Shown here piece after piece: positions 1 to 10,633 of a DNA stretch of 64,000 bases (the stretch's first letter is position 1; each line of letters opens with the position of its first letter). The stretch covers positions 12,474,364-12,538,363 of the forward strand of contig NC_063272.1 of NCBI RefSeq assembly GCF_910591885.1, given 5' to 3'. The translations under genes were made by a program, and so were the position numbers. The stretch is from Bombus terrestris. Lineage: Eukaryota > Arthropoda > Insecta > Hymenoptera > Apidae. The notes beneath the pieces were generated by a model. The model saw only the letters and a list, made by a program, of their open reading frames with translations. It did no database searches and was not told the DNA's origin.

Positions 1-1360
1 GGAATTATCGTGGATCCGATGGATAAACAGATTTTTCGGTCAAGCGCATTAGCCAGTTCTTGAAATGTCTCTTCCTAGCAGATTTATTCGATTCAGCCCG
101 CATATGGCGCGACGCAGCTTTTTCTCCTAATTTCTTGCATCATTTTGACCGACTTATTTTACGTGTTTTCGGATAATGGGGCTGCGCTAGATTTACGGCC
201 CCTTCGAGGAGGCCGTAGAGCAAAAAGCGCCGACGCGATTTGTGGCTTTGCTCAAATTGGCTGTTTCTTGCGTAACGTGACGTTTCCGGGATGGAAAACT
301 TTGTGAAACTCTTTCGAACGAAGTGGAACGCAGCAATGAGAAGATTTGTATGACTTTCTGGATTTTTCATGGTGTCGATGATGGTGATTGGGTTTCATAG
401 ATCTTTATGGCTTCATGGGAAATTTGAAGACGGAAAAACGTATAGTGTCCATAATACAGAAATACGTACAAGATATTCAGAGTATGGTACAAAATATTCA
501 AGATAAATACGATATAAGGTAAATACATAATGAACGAAAATATATGCAACGACTATGTAACAATCGGCAATTTATTCACCCAATTATAGATGAAAAGAAT
601 GAAAAGCGATTAAAACCAATATTAGCTCGATCTACGTTTCCGAAATAGTAATGGGAAATTTGTGAAAGACTCTATTTCAGACGTTTCGTTTAGTTGTATT
701 TGCATTAGCTTGCAACATAAAGTTCAGACCGCGATTTGTGCTCGAAATGTTTTATTAAATCATACTTCCTGCAAACACAAAATAAACAGTACAATAAAAC
801 GCGTTACATACGTACTTTTTGACCAATCTAACATTTCTTTCTTTTGACTTTGTTGCTTACAGACGCATCAATCAGTGTAACAGACTATTAGCAATTTATT
901 TTATCATAAATGAATGTTAATATTAATTTGTGTATAAACTTACTCTGTTATATAAATTTTGGCAGTAGTAATATTTGATCAAGAATGTTTGAATTATCAT
1001 TTTTAGGAAAGGGATCGATATTAAAATATGATCTACCAGCAAAAAAGTTGTTGCAGTATAGAGTCTAGAAAATAATAATCTGTAGTAATTCTTAAGGACA
1101 AAAATATTAACGTTTAAACAATTCATCTAATTATTTGTCAACCAATTATTTATACATGAAATTAGAAAATTACAAAACTACAAATTGCAAATGACAAACC
1201 TGTCACAGTCTAGACGAAATAGTCTGCAGTAATTCCTAAAATCTCAACACGATATTCATTGCAATATTTACTCCATTATTTAGAAAGAAAAAAAAAAAAA
1301 CAAATTTGTACTTACCTAGTATTCTCGAAAGTACTTCATCAAACAAAGATCGAGAAAGAC
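1..1360. other. Non-coding, no gene seen
   Basis: The first ~330 bases are less AT-rich than the rest, but no open frame shows coding character. Beyond that the sequence is AT-rich with short chance ORFs and a poly-A run near 1288-1300. No repeat or RNA gene is recognised. Confidence 0.6.
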
Positions 1361-1640
1361 TTAACTGAGAAGGGAAAGCAATTACCGGAGTGAAATAGGA
1401 AGCGGGAGTAGCGTCGCCGTATACAAGAAATCTGTTCTTCCGTTGAGCTCCTTTAGCGCGGTTAGTTTCCGTTCTTCAATTGACTTTTAGTCGTGTGTGT
1501 TTAACGAAACGGCAAACAGCTCTTAGCTCTGTTATTGTCGCAAACCTTCCTTGCGCGTCCTTGCATTAGGAGAACGATATTTTTTGGCGACATAGCGTAT
1601 CGCAGGAACCGTGCGTGTATAACCCCATTATCCTGCATAT
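1361..1640. other. GC-richer block, possible promoter or UTR
   Basis: A ~280-bp island with more GC and CpG than the surrounding AT-rich DNA. It has no ORF of note. Such islands in this window resemble promoter or 5'-UTR sequence, but no clear initiator or splice donor decides it here. Confidence 0.25.
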
Positions 1641-3512
1641 ATTGTGTAATTATAACGTAAAGGTGGAAGTAATTTACGTGGTAGAGTAGTGGCGAAATAA
1701 TATACTTGTTGCGCTGTTTGTTTTACGTATACGTGTTCAGCTGATCAATTTAACACACATTTAGTATCCAGTGTCGTAAAAAGTACTTTCATTTCGGTGC
1801 TTACGAATGAATGTTATTTCTCAATGGACGAATGTCGTGGACGAGATATTAAAATCTTAAGAGAAAAAAAAGGAAGATGGAAAAAGGAAGAAGATTATAA
1901 TACTTTACGTTTACATTAGGATATACATAGTTTACGAAAGAATGTTTGTAATTAAGATGAGAGATAGAAATATGAACTTTGCAGATAATACTTGTTAATT
2001 GCGTTTTTTTAATTAATTTTTTGTTAGATAGGATCTTACGACAAATGTTGTCTTAAATATGTGTATACCATAATATGTACATATTATACAAAGGACGGAT
2101 AAGCTTTTAATATGTTGCGAGTTGCTCGAGGATCTTTGAAAGCTTATATTACGTATGAAATATAATTTAAATTGAATATTGGATAGAAGTTATTTTAGAA
2201 TTATGATGTAATAATTTTTTTGTTGTTTGAAACTTAATAACGAGTCAGGAAAAGCCTGGTCTATTAAAGTAGATATTTTTCTTCATAGATTATTTTGCAT
2301 AAAAAAAGTACCAAAAGACGGTTTTACGATTTTTTAAGATATTATCAGTACTGTAAGATATTATTCTCAATTTGAAATATTATTAACATGATACGATATC
2401 TTTTCAATCGTTTAATTATCCAGATATTACTGTATCACTGTTGCTATTAATATAGCATTAATCTACAATCAGAGTAACAAGTTCATAATTAAAACGCGAA
2501 TGAAACGAATTTCTGCGTGAAGAATTCTAATTCTTAACCCATAGAAAATCAATGCTGAACGCTACTAATAATTCCTTATCGAATCGTCATAAATAATGTC
2601 AAATCGCATAATTTATTGTTGCTGATCTCCTCATTTCTTCATACTCATATCTGCCTTCGAATATCCTCTATTCACTTTTTTCTTCATAAAAATAAAACGT
2701 AAAATATAGAACATATATAGAGCAATAGAATTAAGTACATAGAAATCAGATTATCAGTTAACACCAAAGTGTAACTTGAATGTTACTTCATCAAGCTTCC
2801 TTTGAAAATTTCCTCTCCAAACTTTTTTTTAACAACACAAACGAAAACAAATCAAATTCGATTGATTTATAGGTATACTTTTCGATGGTGTCAGAATTTC
2901 GCGACAGTGTGGTGTCGTGGAAGGCCAGCTTTCTAGCAATCCGTGTAAAGTTCTCGGTTGATTTCAAATATGTCGAGCGTAGCGGGATAGCAGAAAGCTT
3001 CTGACACGCGTGGCAAATCGAGTTAAAGGACGGTTCGAGTCCCGTCAAGTTCTTTTTGGCACGTTTGCCAGAATCAGACGCGTTTCAGCTGAGATCGGAT
3101 ACACGTGGATCTCGCTCCAGAAATATTCCATGACTTTCCACTTATACATCAGAATCTCGTAATGATATCATCGTTGCACTATTAACATTTCTGCGATTAA
3201 TATTTTTCCTCTAACATACGGCATGTAGAATTGTTCAAATACACGAGATGTTCAAACGTTTGGAATCCAAACTGAATACAACTTGATTTTAGAAAGTTGC
3301 CAAGTACTTGATCGTTGGAATATATTTTGAGTGAAATCGACTCGTTCAAGCGGATCAAAATTTGTTCAAACTCACACAAACGATCAAAATATGTTGCTCG
3401 ATGTTTGAATTGCTTATCTTTCCGAGCTATTTGAACGTCCCAAATGACAAAAATCTGATCGAGGAAATCATACGATCGGGTAATAGAATGAAACGATGAT
3501 GGAGAATACAAA
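1641..3512. other. AT-rich non-coding DNA
   Basis: Only short ORFs are present. A B-box-like GGTTCGAGTCC occurs near 3033-3043 but has no cloverleaf around it. Ends at the cgta target duplication of the LTR array. Confidence 0.6.
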
Positions 3513-3516
3513 CGTA

Positions 3517-3786
3517 TGTGGCGCCACTCGACAAGCCAAATACCACCACTCGACACTAACTAGTGTAGAGCGACGGCAGCGCAGTGGTTAAGTTGGTGTT
3601 AGGTTGCGAACGTTCGGAACCCGGGTTCGAATCCCGGCGACCGGAGTCCTAATTTACTCCCACGCACCGAAAAACGGAGGAAAAATCAGCAGTACCCCGG
3701 CAGCGACATCTACAGCCCCCAGTGACAATTGCAGCGGACCAGGCCCAACTACTACAACTATAACTCACTCACGGCCACCCTCAACA
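3517..3786 (+). repeat. LTR 1 of TRIM array (270 bp)
   Basis: Starts TGTGGCG and ends CTCAACA, immediately followed by the primer-binding site. Differs from LTR2 by a substitution near the 5' end, a 3-bp gap (cca) near 3548 and one substitution near 3670. Contains a tRNA-like A-box/B-box module in its first half. Confidence 0.85.
3585..3634 (+). promoter_or_regulatory. tRNA-like Pol III promoter in LTR 1 (A and B boxes)
   Basis: A box TGGTTAAGTTGG (3585-3596) fits the TRGYNNARNNG consensus. B box GGTTCGAATCC (3624-3634) fits GGTTCGANTCC exactly and sits in a perfect 5-bp T-arm hairpin (ccggg/cccgg, 7-nt loop). The A-to-B spacing of 39 nt is normal for a tRNA. The A-box context resembles the D-arm of Ser/Leu-type tRNAs, but no complete cloverleaf with an anticodon arm is evident. 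It is therefore a tRNA-derived promoter rather than a working tRNA gene. Activity is inferred. Confidence 0.7.
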
Positions 3787-3787
3787 T

Positions 3788-3805
3788 TGGTGACCCCGAC
3801 GTGAT
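3788..3805 (+). other. Primer-binding site, tRNA-Trp type
   Basis: TGGTGACCCCGACGTGAT lies one base after the LTR end. Its reverse complement ends GGGGTCACCA, which agrees with the 3' end of eukaryotic tRNA-Trp plus CCA (known sequence recalled, not searched). It is the expected site for first-strand priming and the strongest evidence that the flanking repeats are LTRs rather than SINEs. Confidence 0.75.
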
Positions 3806-4063
3806 CGACAGCAAAAACTGAGGTGTGACCGTGATAGCACTACTGAGAGCTTTCATCATCGCGAATCTAGACCTGTGGTAAGCTGGACCCTACCGCTACG
3901 ACGAACACGGGACGCAAAAAGCTACTTTTACAGCGAACCTCGACACCTCCTCACCTCCGATCGCGCGCAAAAGCAGGTGACAGGATACGAGACGATGACC
4001 AAGCCAGGAGTGATGTAGCCATCGCAAAGTTCATGGGCATCACCACCAGCACGTCATACTAAA

Positions 4064-4306
4064 ATGAGGAACAGAGGCTCCCACACTCGTACGCAGAACG
4101 CCCGCACCGTATTGACAGGTATCCACCGCCACATTGAAGACTTCGCGCAACATCCGCACGAATTGGACGACAGTCGGCTGACGTTTTATTACACTAAGAT
4201 TCTAACGCTATCACTGGTAAGGGGGTACTGTGGCGGCACTCGACAAGCCAAATACCACCACCACTCGACACTAACTAGTGTAGAGCGACGGCAGCGCAGT
4301 GGTTAA
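4064..4306 (+). CDS. Small TRIM ORF, possible gag remnant (80 aa)
   Basis: ATG-initiated frame in the 3' half of internal domain 1, reading across the polypurine tract into LTR2. It starts MRNRGSHTRTQNARTVLTG; the middle is rich in charged and helix-forming residues. The second internal domain carries the same frame with an in-frame 3-bp insertion and one substitution (Phe to Leu). There is no zinc knuckle or recognisable Gag domain. It may be a vestige of an N-terminal Gag region, or a chance frame, since the C-terminal third is simply LTR sequence. Function unknown. Confidence 0.25.
   Translation: MRNRGSHTRTQNARTVLTGIHRHIEDFAQHPHELDDSRLTFYYTKILTLSLVRGYCGGTRQAKYHHHSTLTSVERRQRSG
4219..4225 (+). 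other. Polypurine tract before LTR 2
   Basis: aaggggg, followed by tac and then the LTR TG. The same tract occurs at 4937-4943 before LTR3. Expected primer for plus-strand synthesis. Confidence 0.6.
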
Positions 4307-4501
4307 GTTGGTGTTAGGTTGCGAACGTTCGGAACCCGGGTTCGAATCCCGGCGACCGGAGTCCTAATTTACTCCCACGCACCGAAAATCGGAGGAAAAA
4401 TCAGCAGTACCCCGGCAGCGACATCTACAGCCCCCAGTGACAATTGCAGCGGACCAGGCCCAACTACTACAACTATAACTCACTCACGGCCACCCTCAAC
4501 A
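4229..4501 (+). repeat. LTR 2 of TRIM array (273 bp)
   Basis: TGTGGCGG...CTCAACA, nearly identical to LTR1 and LTR3. It is followed at 4503-4520 by a second copy of the tRNA-Trp-type primer-binding site and preceded by a purine tract, so it serves both as 3' LTR of unit 1 and 5' LTR of unit 2. Confidence 0.85.
4300..4349 (+). promoter_or_regulatory. tRNA-like Pol III promoter in LTR 2
   Basis: A box at 4300-4311 and perfect B box at 4339-4349, identical in sequence and spacing to those in LTR1. Confidence 0.7.
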
Positions 4502-4946
4502 TTGGTGACCCCGACGTGATCGACAGCAAAAACTGAGGTGTGACCGTGATAGCACTACTGAGAGCTTTCATCATCGCGAATCTAGACCTGTGGTAAGCCG
4601 GACCCTACCGCTACGACGAACACGGGATGTGAAAAGCTACTTTTACAGCGAACCTCGACACCTCCTCACCTCCGATCGCGCGCAAAAGCAGGTGACAGGA
4701 TACGAGACGATGACCAAGCCAGGAGTGATGTAGCCATCGCAAAGTTCATGGGCATCACCACCAGCACGTCATACTAAAATGAGGAACAGAGGCTCCTCCC
4801 ACACTCGTACGCAGAACGCCCGCACCGTATTGACAGGTATCCACCGCCACATTGAAGACTTCGCGCAACATCCGCACGAATTGGACGACAGTCGGCTGAC
4901 GCTTTATTACACTAAGATTCTAACGCTATCACTGGTAAGGGGGTAC
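4502..4946 (+). other. TRIM internal domain 2
   Basis: 445 bp, a near-identical repeat of internal domain 1, with primer-binding site at 4503-4520 and polypurine tract at 4937-4943. Carries a 3-bp insertion within the small ORF that keeps the frame. Confidence 0.8.
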
Positions 4947-5069
4947 TGTGGCGGCACTCGACAAGCCAAATACCACCACCACTCGACACTAACTAGTGTA
5001 GGACGACGGCAGCGCAGTGGTTACCCCTCCCCACCCCTCCCAGTCCATCCCCTCCCAGCCCCTCCCTAA
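4779..5069 (+). CDS. Second copy of small TRIM ORF, 3' end altered by LINE
   Basis: Same frame as the 4064 ORF with one extra Ser near the N terminus. It reads through LTR3 until the LINE insertion at 5024 and stops within LINE C-rich sequence, so its last ~15 residues are not TRIM sequence. No domain recognised; may be non-functional. Confidence 0.2.
   Translation: MRNRGSSHTRTQNARTVLTGIHRHIEDFAQHPHELDDSRLTLYYTKILTLSLVRGYCGGTRQAKYHHHSTLTSVGRRQRSGYPSPPLPVHPLPAPP
5009..5023 (+). repeat. LINE target-site duplication in LTR 3 (with 5372-5386)
   Basis: gcagcgcagtggtta is present on both sides of the LINE fragment. The downstream copy joins directly to agttgg, restoring a full A box. Confidence 0.9.
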
Positions 5070-5371
5070 TAGGCTAGCGAACTGTCCTGTTTTTGCGTCC
5101 AGGCTTTCAGGACATAAATTAAAATATCGTACATAAGCACAGCGCAACAGCGGCTTAATTTTATTTTATTTAACAATAATAATCTTAAAAAAAAAAAAAA
5201 ATAGAAAAGAATGTAGTAATGCATGGCTACGTCGTACCGCCGCGTATCGGTACTCTTGCCTGTACCACCCTACAATTAGAATTCAGCGTTTATTCTGGAA
5301 AAAAAATGATGTAAAAAAATATGTAAATAACCTGGAACAAATAAACAGAGATAAAAAAAAAAAAAAAAAAA
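5024..5371 (+). mobile_element. 5'-truncated jockey-like LINE copy (3' end only)
   Basis: 348 bp matching the last ~338 bp of the full-length LINE at 38.4-44.0 kb (from 43699) with only a few substitutions and A-run length changes. Starts at the C-rich tract cccctcccc, contains the same 3'-UTR, an AATAAA near the end, and a poly(A) tail abutting a perfect 15-bp target duplication. No coding sequence remains. It is a textbook target-primed insertion product. Confidence 0.92.
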
Positions 5372-5380
5372 GCAGCGCAG

Positions 5381-5430
5381 TGGTTAAGTTGGTGTTAGGT
5401 TGCGAACGTTCGGAACCCGGGTTCGAATCC
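5381..5430 (+). promoter_or_regulatory. tRNA-like Pol III promoter in LTR 3, regenerated downstream of LINE
   Basis: A box 5381-5392 and B box 5420-5430. Because the LINE duplicated the 5' part of the A box, the promoter remains complete immediately after the LINE poly(A). Confidence 0.65.
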
Positions 5431-5586
5431 CGGCGACCGGAGTCCGAATTTACTCCCACGCACCGAAAAACGGAGGAAAAATCAGCAGTACCCCGGCAGC
5501 GACATCTACAGCCCCCAGTGACAATTGCAGCGGACCAGGCCCAACTACTACAACTATAACTCACTCACGGCCACCCTCAACACGTA

Positions 5587-8500
5587 TACAGATCGAAATG
5601 ACAGTACTTTTTAAAGGATTGACACACATAAGGTGATATGTATAGCGGACTTCTTTTTAAGCGTGCAATTCGTTGGCCAAATGAGACTTAACGCGGTGTG
5701 ATTATGCAATCGTTTTATTTTCCCCCTGTTGACTGTTGATTGTATGTATGATAATTTATCGTTTGTGCGAGTGCATTACTTTATACGACGTAGGAGAAGA
5801 TTAGCGATAACAAGAAGAATAACGTGTCGTCGATATAATAGAAATACGTAAATAGAATGCTTCATAAGACTTAGATATTATTATATACGCATCGTTCGAT
5901 CCGTTTGTGTTCCTGCACGATGTAGATTTTGGAGAAATATCGAAGAAATCGATTTTCTTATCGAGTTTCCTTCGTTCCGTATATTTCGTTCGACCGAATT
6001 TTGATTTTACTCGTTGCACATTTAAATCCCTTTCGATGTGTGAATGTATCCATGAAATTAATTAAATCTTAGTTAATTAAATTAATTACATAATAATTGA
6101 AATTAATAAAAAATTTGCCATTTTCGAATGGTAAAAATTTTGAGATGTTATTATAATTGTAGAAATTGATTTATGATGGTCAGATGTAGAAAAAAATCGA
6201 TGTTAAAAGTAACATTGTTTTTATGTAAAATAGTACATGATTTCATTATTGATAAGTATCCATCATTTTATCACACGTTATAGGAAAACGTAATGAATAG
6301 AATAAGTATGGAAGTATTGATGCAAATGTATGAATTTATTACTTTTCTTTAGAATACTTTCTCTCACAATCAGAAAGTTATAAATGTTATATTTTATTCT
6401 GGAATGCATTATAATAATATCAAGATCAACAGTTGTACACCTCAAGTGTATGTAGTATGTACATGAAATTTATATTCACATGTAGATTGTGTAGATTGAA
6501 CATTAAATCGTTTCAATTTTTAATAACAAGCAGTGTAACGATAAATCAGATTTTATTGCAAAGTATCAATTTAAATATTATTTAGATACACAATTATCAG
6601 AATTTTGACAAAAGTTAGTGAATATTACGAAAGCATGTCAGTGCAATTTTTCTATGCTATTATCGTGCACATCGATTTCTTTTACTTTCAATCAGCATCT
6701 ACATTTAGCTCGAAGGCAAGTGGATAAGTGACCGCGCATATATTTCTAGACACATATGTTATGTATATGTACTTGTACAAGATGAATGTAAGTATTATTA
6801 CGCGATAACGATTCTGTAAAACGCAATGCGATTTACCCAATTACCCTGTTGGTTATGCGATCTTTTATAAACTTTAATTTACATAGATAGGTAACGTGAA
6901 GCACAGAAAGTGCCAGTCGTACGAGATTTGTCGCATTTAAGAGGATGTTACCGTAGTGATGCACTTGAAAACTCAGCTCGAAGAAGCAATAAGCCAGGAT
7001 ACATTTATTTCTTTTAACGATTTCTTTTAACGCGACCTAGCTTTCTAAAGATTTATCATTAAGTAAAGACCAATGGGAAATTGTACATTTTATATAGTTG
7101 GAAAGTTTATGTCGATCAATTTTTAATTGCCTTCGTTTCATTACTTTATTTTTATTATGAAACATTATACGTAATTCGTTTACCGATATCGGAATATTAT
7201 TAAATGAGATTTATAATATTTGAATAGGTTTATTATTTTGTAATTTTTAGAGATAAATTTTATTTTTGATTTATCTTTGCACGCATAATGATTTTTTTTT
7301 TTTTTTTTGTATAATTGATTATAATATGTTGCATAGTAGTACCATTTCTTACTACGAATACTTTGCCACGTTTATCGAGTCACGAGTTTTAGATTTGTAT
7401 ACAGGTTTGCGTGCATGTTGCAAACGACAGCGTTCGATAAAAATGTTCAGTCAAATGAAATGGTCATTATTGTATGATCGTTAAATGAATAGAATGTACA
7501 TATCTGCAAAAAATAACAGAACAAATTGGAAATGACAAATTGGAAACGTCAATCATTCACGAATAAAGTTCCAAAAATATTTGCGAATATTTTTAGAAAG
7601 CTATTGCATACAAATTGTTCTATTGTAAAGAACGATATTTCCATAAAATTCTTTTTAGCATTAAGGTATCAGTTTGTTTTTCCAAGCAAGTTTATTATCG
7701 CTAAAGAAGATGTAATAAACTATATTTTGCGTTCTTTATGGAACAGTGGCAGAATAAAGCTGTCGAAAAAGCGGAAATGAAAATGAAAATCAGAAAATCG
7801 ACAAAAATGAATCTATCGTGCTTTCCTTTTCTGATCTTCGTGTGCAAATCACAAAGCTGTCGAATAAGTATCATTCGAATATTTATGAATAAAAAATTAT
7901 AATAACCGTAATCACGATATTTGAATGGATAAAATTCGGCGCCGTTAAAACATCGAAAGTCAGACATTGCAATAACACGATATTTGAATCGATGGAATTT
8001 TGCATTGAAAATTGTTATTAACTAAATAATACAAAATAATCAATTGCAGTAAAGTCAATATTCTATCAGAATAGAAAATACAGGCGACCATTGCGTGCAC
8101 ACTAAAAGTATCGATCGAGTTACATTAGTCTGAAATATTTGCTCGGGGAACAGTGTAATCAATGCAAAGTAACGTAAGTTCCATTCATTTGACTCAACAT
8201 GAGGCGCGAATCTAAAGCAGAATCGTGCGAATTTGTTCTGGCTGGTTGAAACAATATGGTTCGGATTTAAAGATAAAAGAAGAAGACGGGAAAAAGGAAA
8301 AAATAAACACGAGGTGAATTGTACATTCAGGGGAAAATAGTACGAAAGCACGCGCATAGAATCTATTGTACATTCGTGTGTGTGAAGCACGAAAACGCTC
8401 GAGACCGAGATAATTTCGTTTTTTAGGGAACAGAATCGCGGATCAAAGTTTACAAGAATTTACTGATTAACCTCCTGAAATACGTTTTTTCCAGACGTAT

Positions 8501-10026
8501 ACGAACAACTTATTACTGTTTTATAACGTGTAGGGGATGACAAAGGTGATAGCGTAGCGGATGAAACAGGTGCGTGTACCAACGATGCCTCATTGTACGC
8601 AGATAGAGTCATTCGCTGTTAAAGTATAGTCGACACTTTATGTTCATTTCGAGAGAAATATTTCCCTGCAGTACACTGTACGTTTATATTTCCGCTGAAC
8701 GCTGAATAAATTATTATTTTCTATGCTACAACAAACGACCTTTGAATTTTATTGGAACACCTGCTGCGTAACAAAATTGAGAAAAATGTCGAACAATTTT
8801 CGTTGGAAATTGCTTGTTATTTATAAGATGGTATAAATTGAAAAATTCTACCTTACAAATAGATTCGAAATATTTGACGGAAATTATTTGTTGAAAATAA
8901 AAAATTTGAAGCGATGGTATACAGAAACTAGGAATAATAAATGTAAATAATATAAATAACATGGCACTTGAAAACGGACAAAATAATAATGAGTCAATCG
9001 TAATTCGAGATATTCAGATTGACACAACTGATTGCACTGTGGACTGCAATTGTTCGATATTTTCATGTAATTTAAAATGTTCCTTGCCTCGGTAGGATAT
9101 TCCAGAGCTGAGTAAACGAGAAATGCGGAAATCACAGAGAAATCTTATATCCGCGCGCAACATCGATTCGTTTACGATAACAAAGAAAGGGACTTTTGTC
9201 AACGTGGAAATAGTATCCTTTCTTATTTCGAGCATGAAAGTGTTATCGTTCCAATTTTTATTATTTCAACCCACGTCAATCTGTTATATTGTTTCCATTT
9301 CCTGCAAAAAATTACGATATTCGTTAAATTTTTAATTTGCATGTTCGTGCTTAAATGCAACCACTTACTAATATGCTTCGTTCACTAGAAACTTTCAGAA
9401 CTATGTTTCAATCCACGTTTTTTTTTTTTTTTTTTAAGAATGTGCTTTCTTATTACGCAGTCCGCGATTGTAAAGATGAGCAAGAACATGACTTGTGTCA
9501 GAGTGGAAATTTTTGGCAATTGCATTATCCCGATGTCTGACTCACGTTTTGCATAAACCTTGCGTAAATGGAACGACCATTAACGTTCCTTGCGATCGAT
9601 TAATGGCCAGTCACGCGTGTAATTAGTCCTAAAATTAGAAGATTCATTGGGTCATACGATTCTAATAATACACGTAAGATCAACTTTTCCTCTGCCGAGG
9701 GTAGGCGCCGTCTAAAACCAGGAAAAACCCAAGCATTTTGAATGTAATATTTGATCATGTTATATTTGCGACATAATTTCGGAAAAAATTGGAAAAAATT
9801 AGAATAATCGGTTAACAGTAGAAAATGGAAAATATTGTAACACTTAAATAAATGATTTTTCTCCATATGAAAATAAAATTGTATTTGCTATTTGAACAAC
9901 GTGTATCGTGATTAGTTGGAATGATGAAAATTCTAGTATACCAGCAGATCAATCTCATCGCTTTCCATTTAATTTCTGTCAATAATCAGTCATACCTCAT
10001 AATTACATGTGTATATTTATAATCTA
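5587..10026. other. AT-rich non-coding DNA
   Basis: Only short ORFs with no coding signature. Poly-T runs near 7291-7308 and 9417-9435 and a short dispersed duplication (cacgatatttgaat at ~7912 and ~7978). No gene or clear transposon recognised. Confidence 0.6.
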
Positions 10027-10633
10027 CAATCAGTCACGAAAATCTTCGTACACCGAATTTTGTGTTTGACTTGACGCAGAAGCTGAAAAACGTCGTGTCA
10101 AAAAATTATTTACCATAAAAAATCACAAAACTTCCGATTTAGTCAACGCCAGAGAGATTATTGTTACTTGTATGATTAGGGAATCTACAAGATATTAACA
10201 TAACATTAAGCCTACTATTTTGGTGATTTCATATAGATATATTAGGCATGTGTAAATTCTATAATACTCTATTTTATATCTCTTTAATCCTTTCATCTTA
10301 AGAAAGGTGAAAACGGATAAATTGCGTTACAGTGGCATGTAGAAATTTCCAGTCAGCTAGATTTTTCATCTTATGTTTCAAAAGTAATATTTTAAAGAAT
10401 GTCAAGCAATATTATACAACTACATAATAGTGCTTACGTATCGTACTATCTTTTACTTATACTCTCATACCAAATATTATTTAAAATTCTTGAACATCTT
10501 CTAGATATCGCTTTCCGGACGCAATATTGAAAACTTATTATGTGTCTTAACGTGCCAACAAAATTCATAGACATTTCTATGGCAATAATCCTATATTTAG
10601 AAGGTGTGTACTAGGCTTTTGTGACTGACTGCG
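10027..10633. mobile_element. Tc1/mariner-like non-autonomous relic (~607 bp)
   Basis: The left end caatcagtcacgaaaa and the reverse complement of the right end (cagtcagtcacaaaag) are imperfect terminal inverted repeats of ~25 bp. TA dinucleotides flank at 10025-10026 and 10634-10635. No transposase frame survives. TIR style is that of the Tc1/mariner superfamily; family not identified. Confidence 0.55.

Larger units (their letters stand above)
3787..4228 (+). other. TRIM internal domain 1
   Basis: 442 bp between LTR1 and LTR2. Begins with the primer-binding site and ends with a polypurine tract (4219-4225) three bases before the next TG. It lacks protease, reverse transcriptase and integrase. 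The only ORF is a small one beginning at ATG 4064. It differs from internal domain 2 at a few positions (near 3890, 3912, 4080, 4185). Confidence 0.8.
4947..5582 (+). repeat. LTR 3 of TRIM array, split by a LINE
   Basis: LTR parts 4947-5023 and 5387-5582 total 273 bp, the same length as LTR2. The two parts are separated by a 348-bp LINE 3' fragment and one copy of its 15-bp target duplication. Ends ctcaaca followed by the cgta target repeat of the whole array. Has its own variant base (gtccgaattt rather than gtcctaattt). Confidence 0.85.
3513..5586 (+). mobile_element. Tandem TRIM-like LTR retrotransposon array
   Basis: The array reads LTR-internal-LTR-internal-LTR: LTRs at 3517-3786, 4229-4501 and 4947-5582 (the last split by a LINE), internal domains at 3787-4228 and 4502-4946. 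LTRs begin TG and end CA. The whole array is flanked by the 4-bp direct repeat cgta (3513-3516 and 5583-5586). A tRNA-Trp-type primer-binding site follows LTR1 and LTR2, and a purine tract (aaggggg) precedes LTR2 and LTR3. One monomer is only ~985 bp with no pol genes, so it must be mobilised in trans. The repeat units differ at only a handful of sites, so the array is young. Three LTRs sharing internal domains imply unequal recombination between LTRs, or tandem integration, after a single insertion. Confidence 0.85.

Noticed and set aside
2970..3055. Possible tRNA gene (GGTTCGAGTCC near 3033)
   Set aside because: The T-arm does not pair properly, the nearest A-box-like sequence is too close, and no cloverleaf forms.
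3525..5600. First reading of the 3.5-5.6 kb repeats as tRNA-derived SINEs
   Set aside because: TG...CA ends, tRNA-Trp-type primer-binding sites, polypurine tracts and a 4-bp outer duplication show that they are LTRs of a miniature LTR element. The SINE-like look comes from the A/B boxes.
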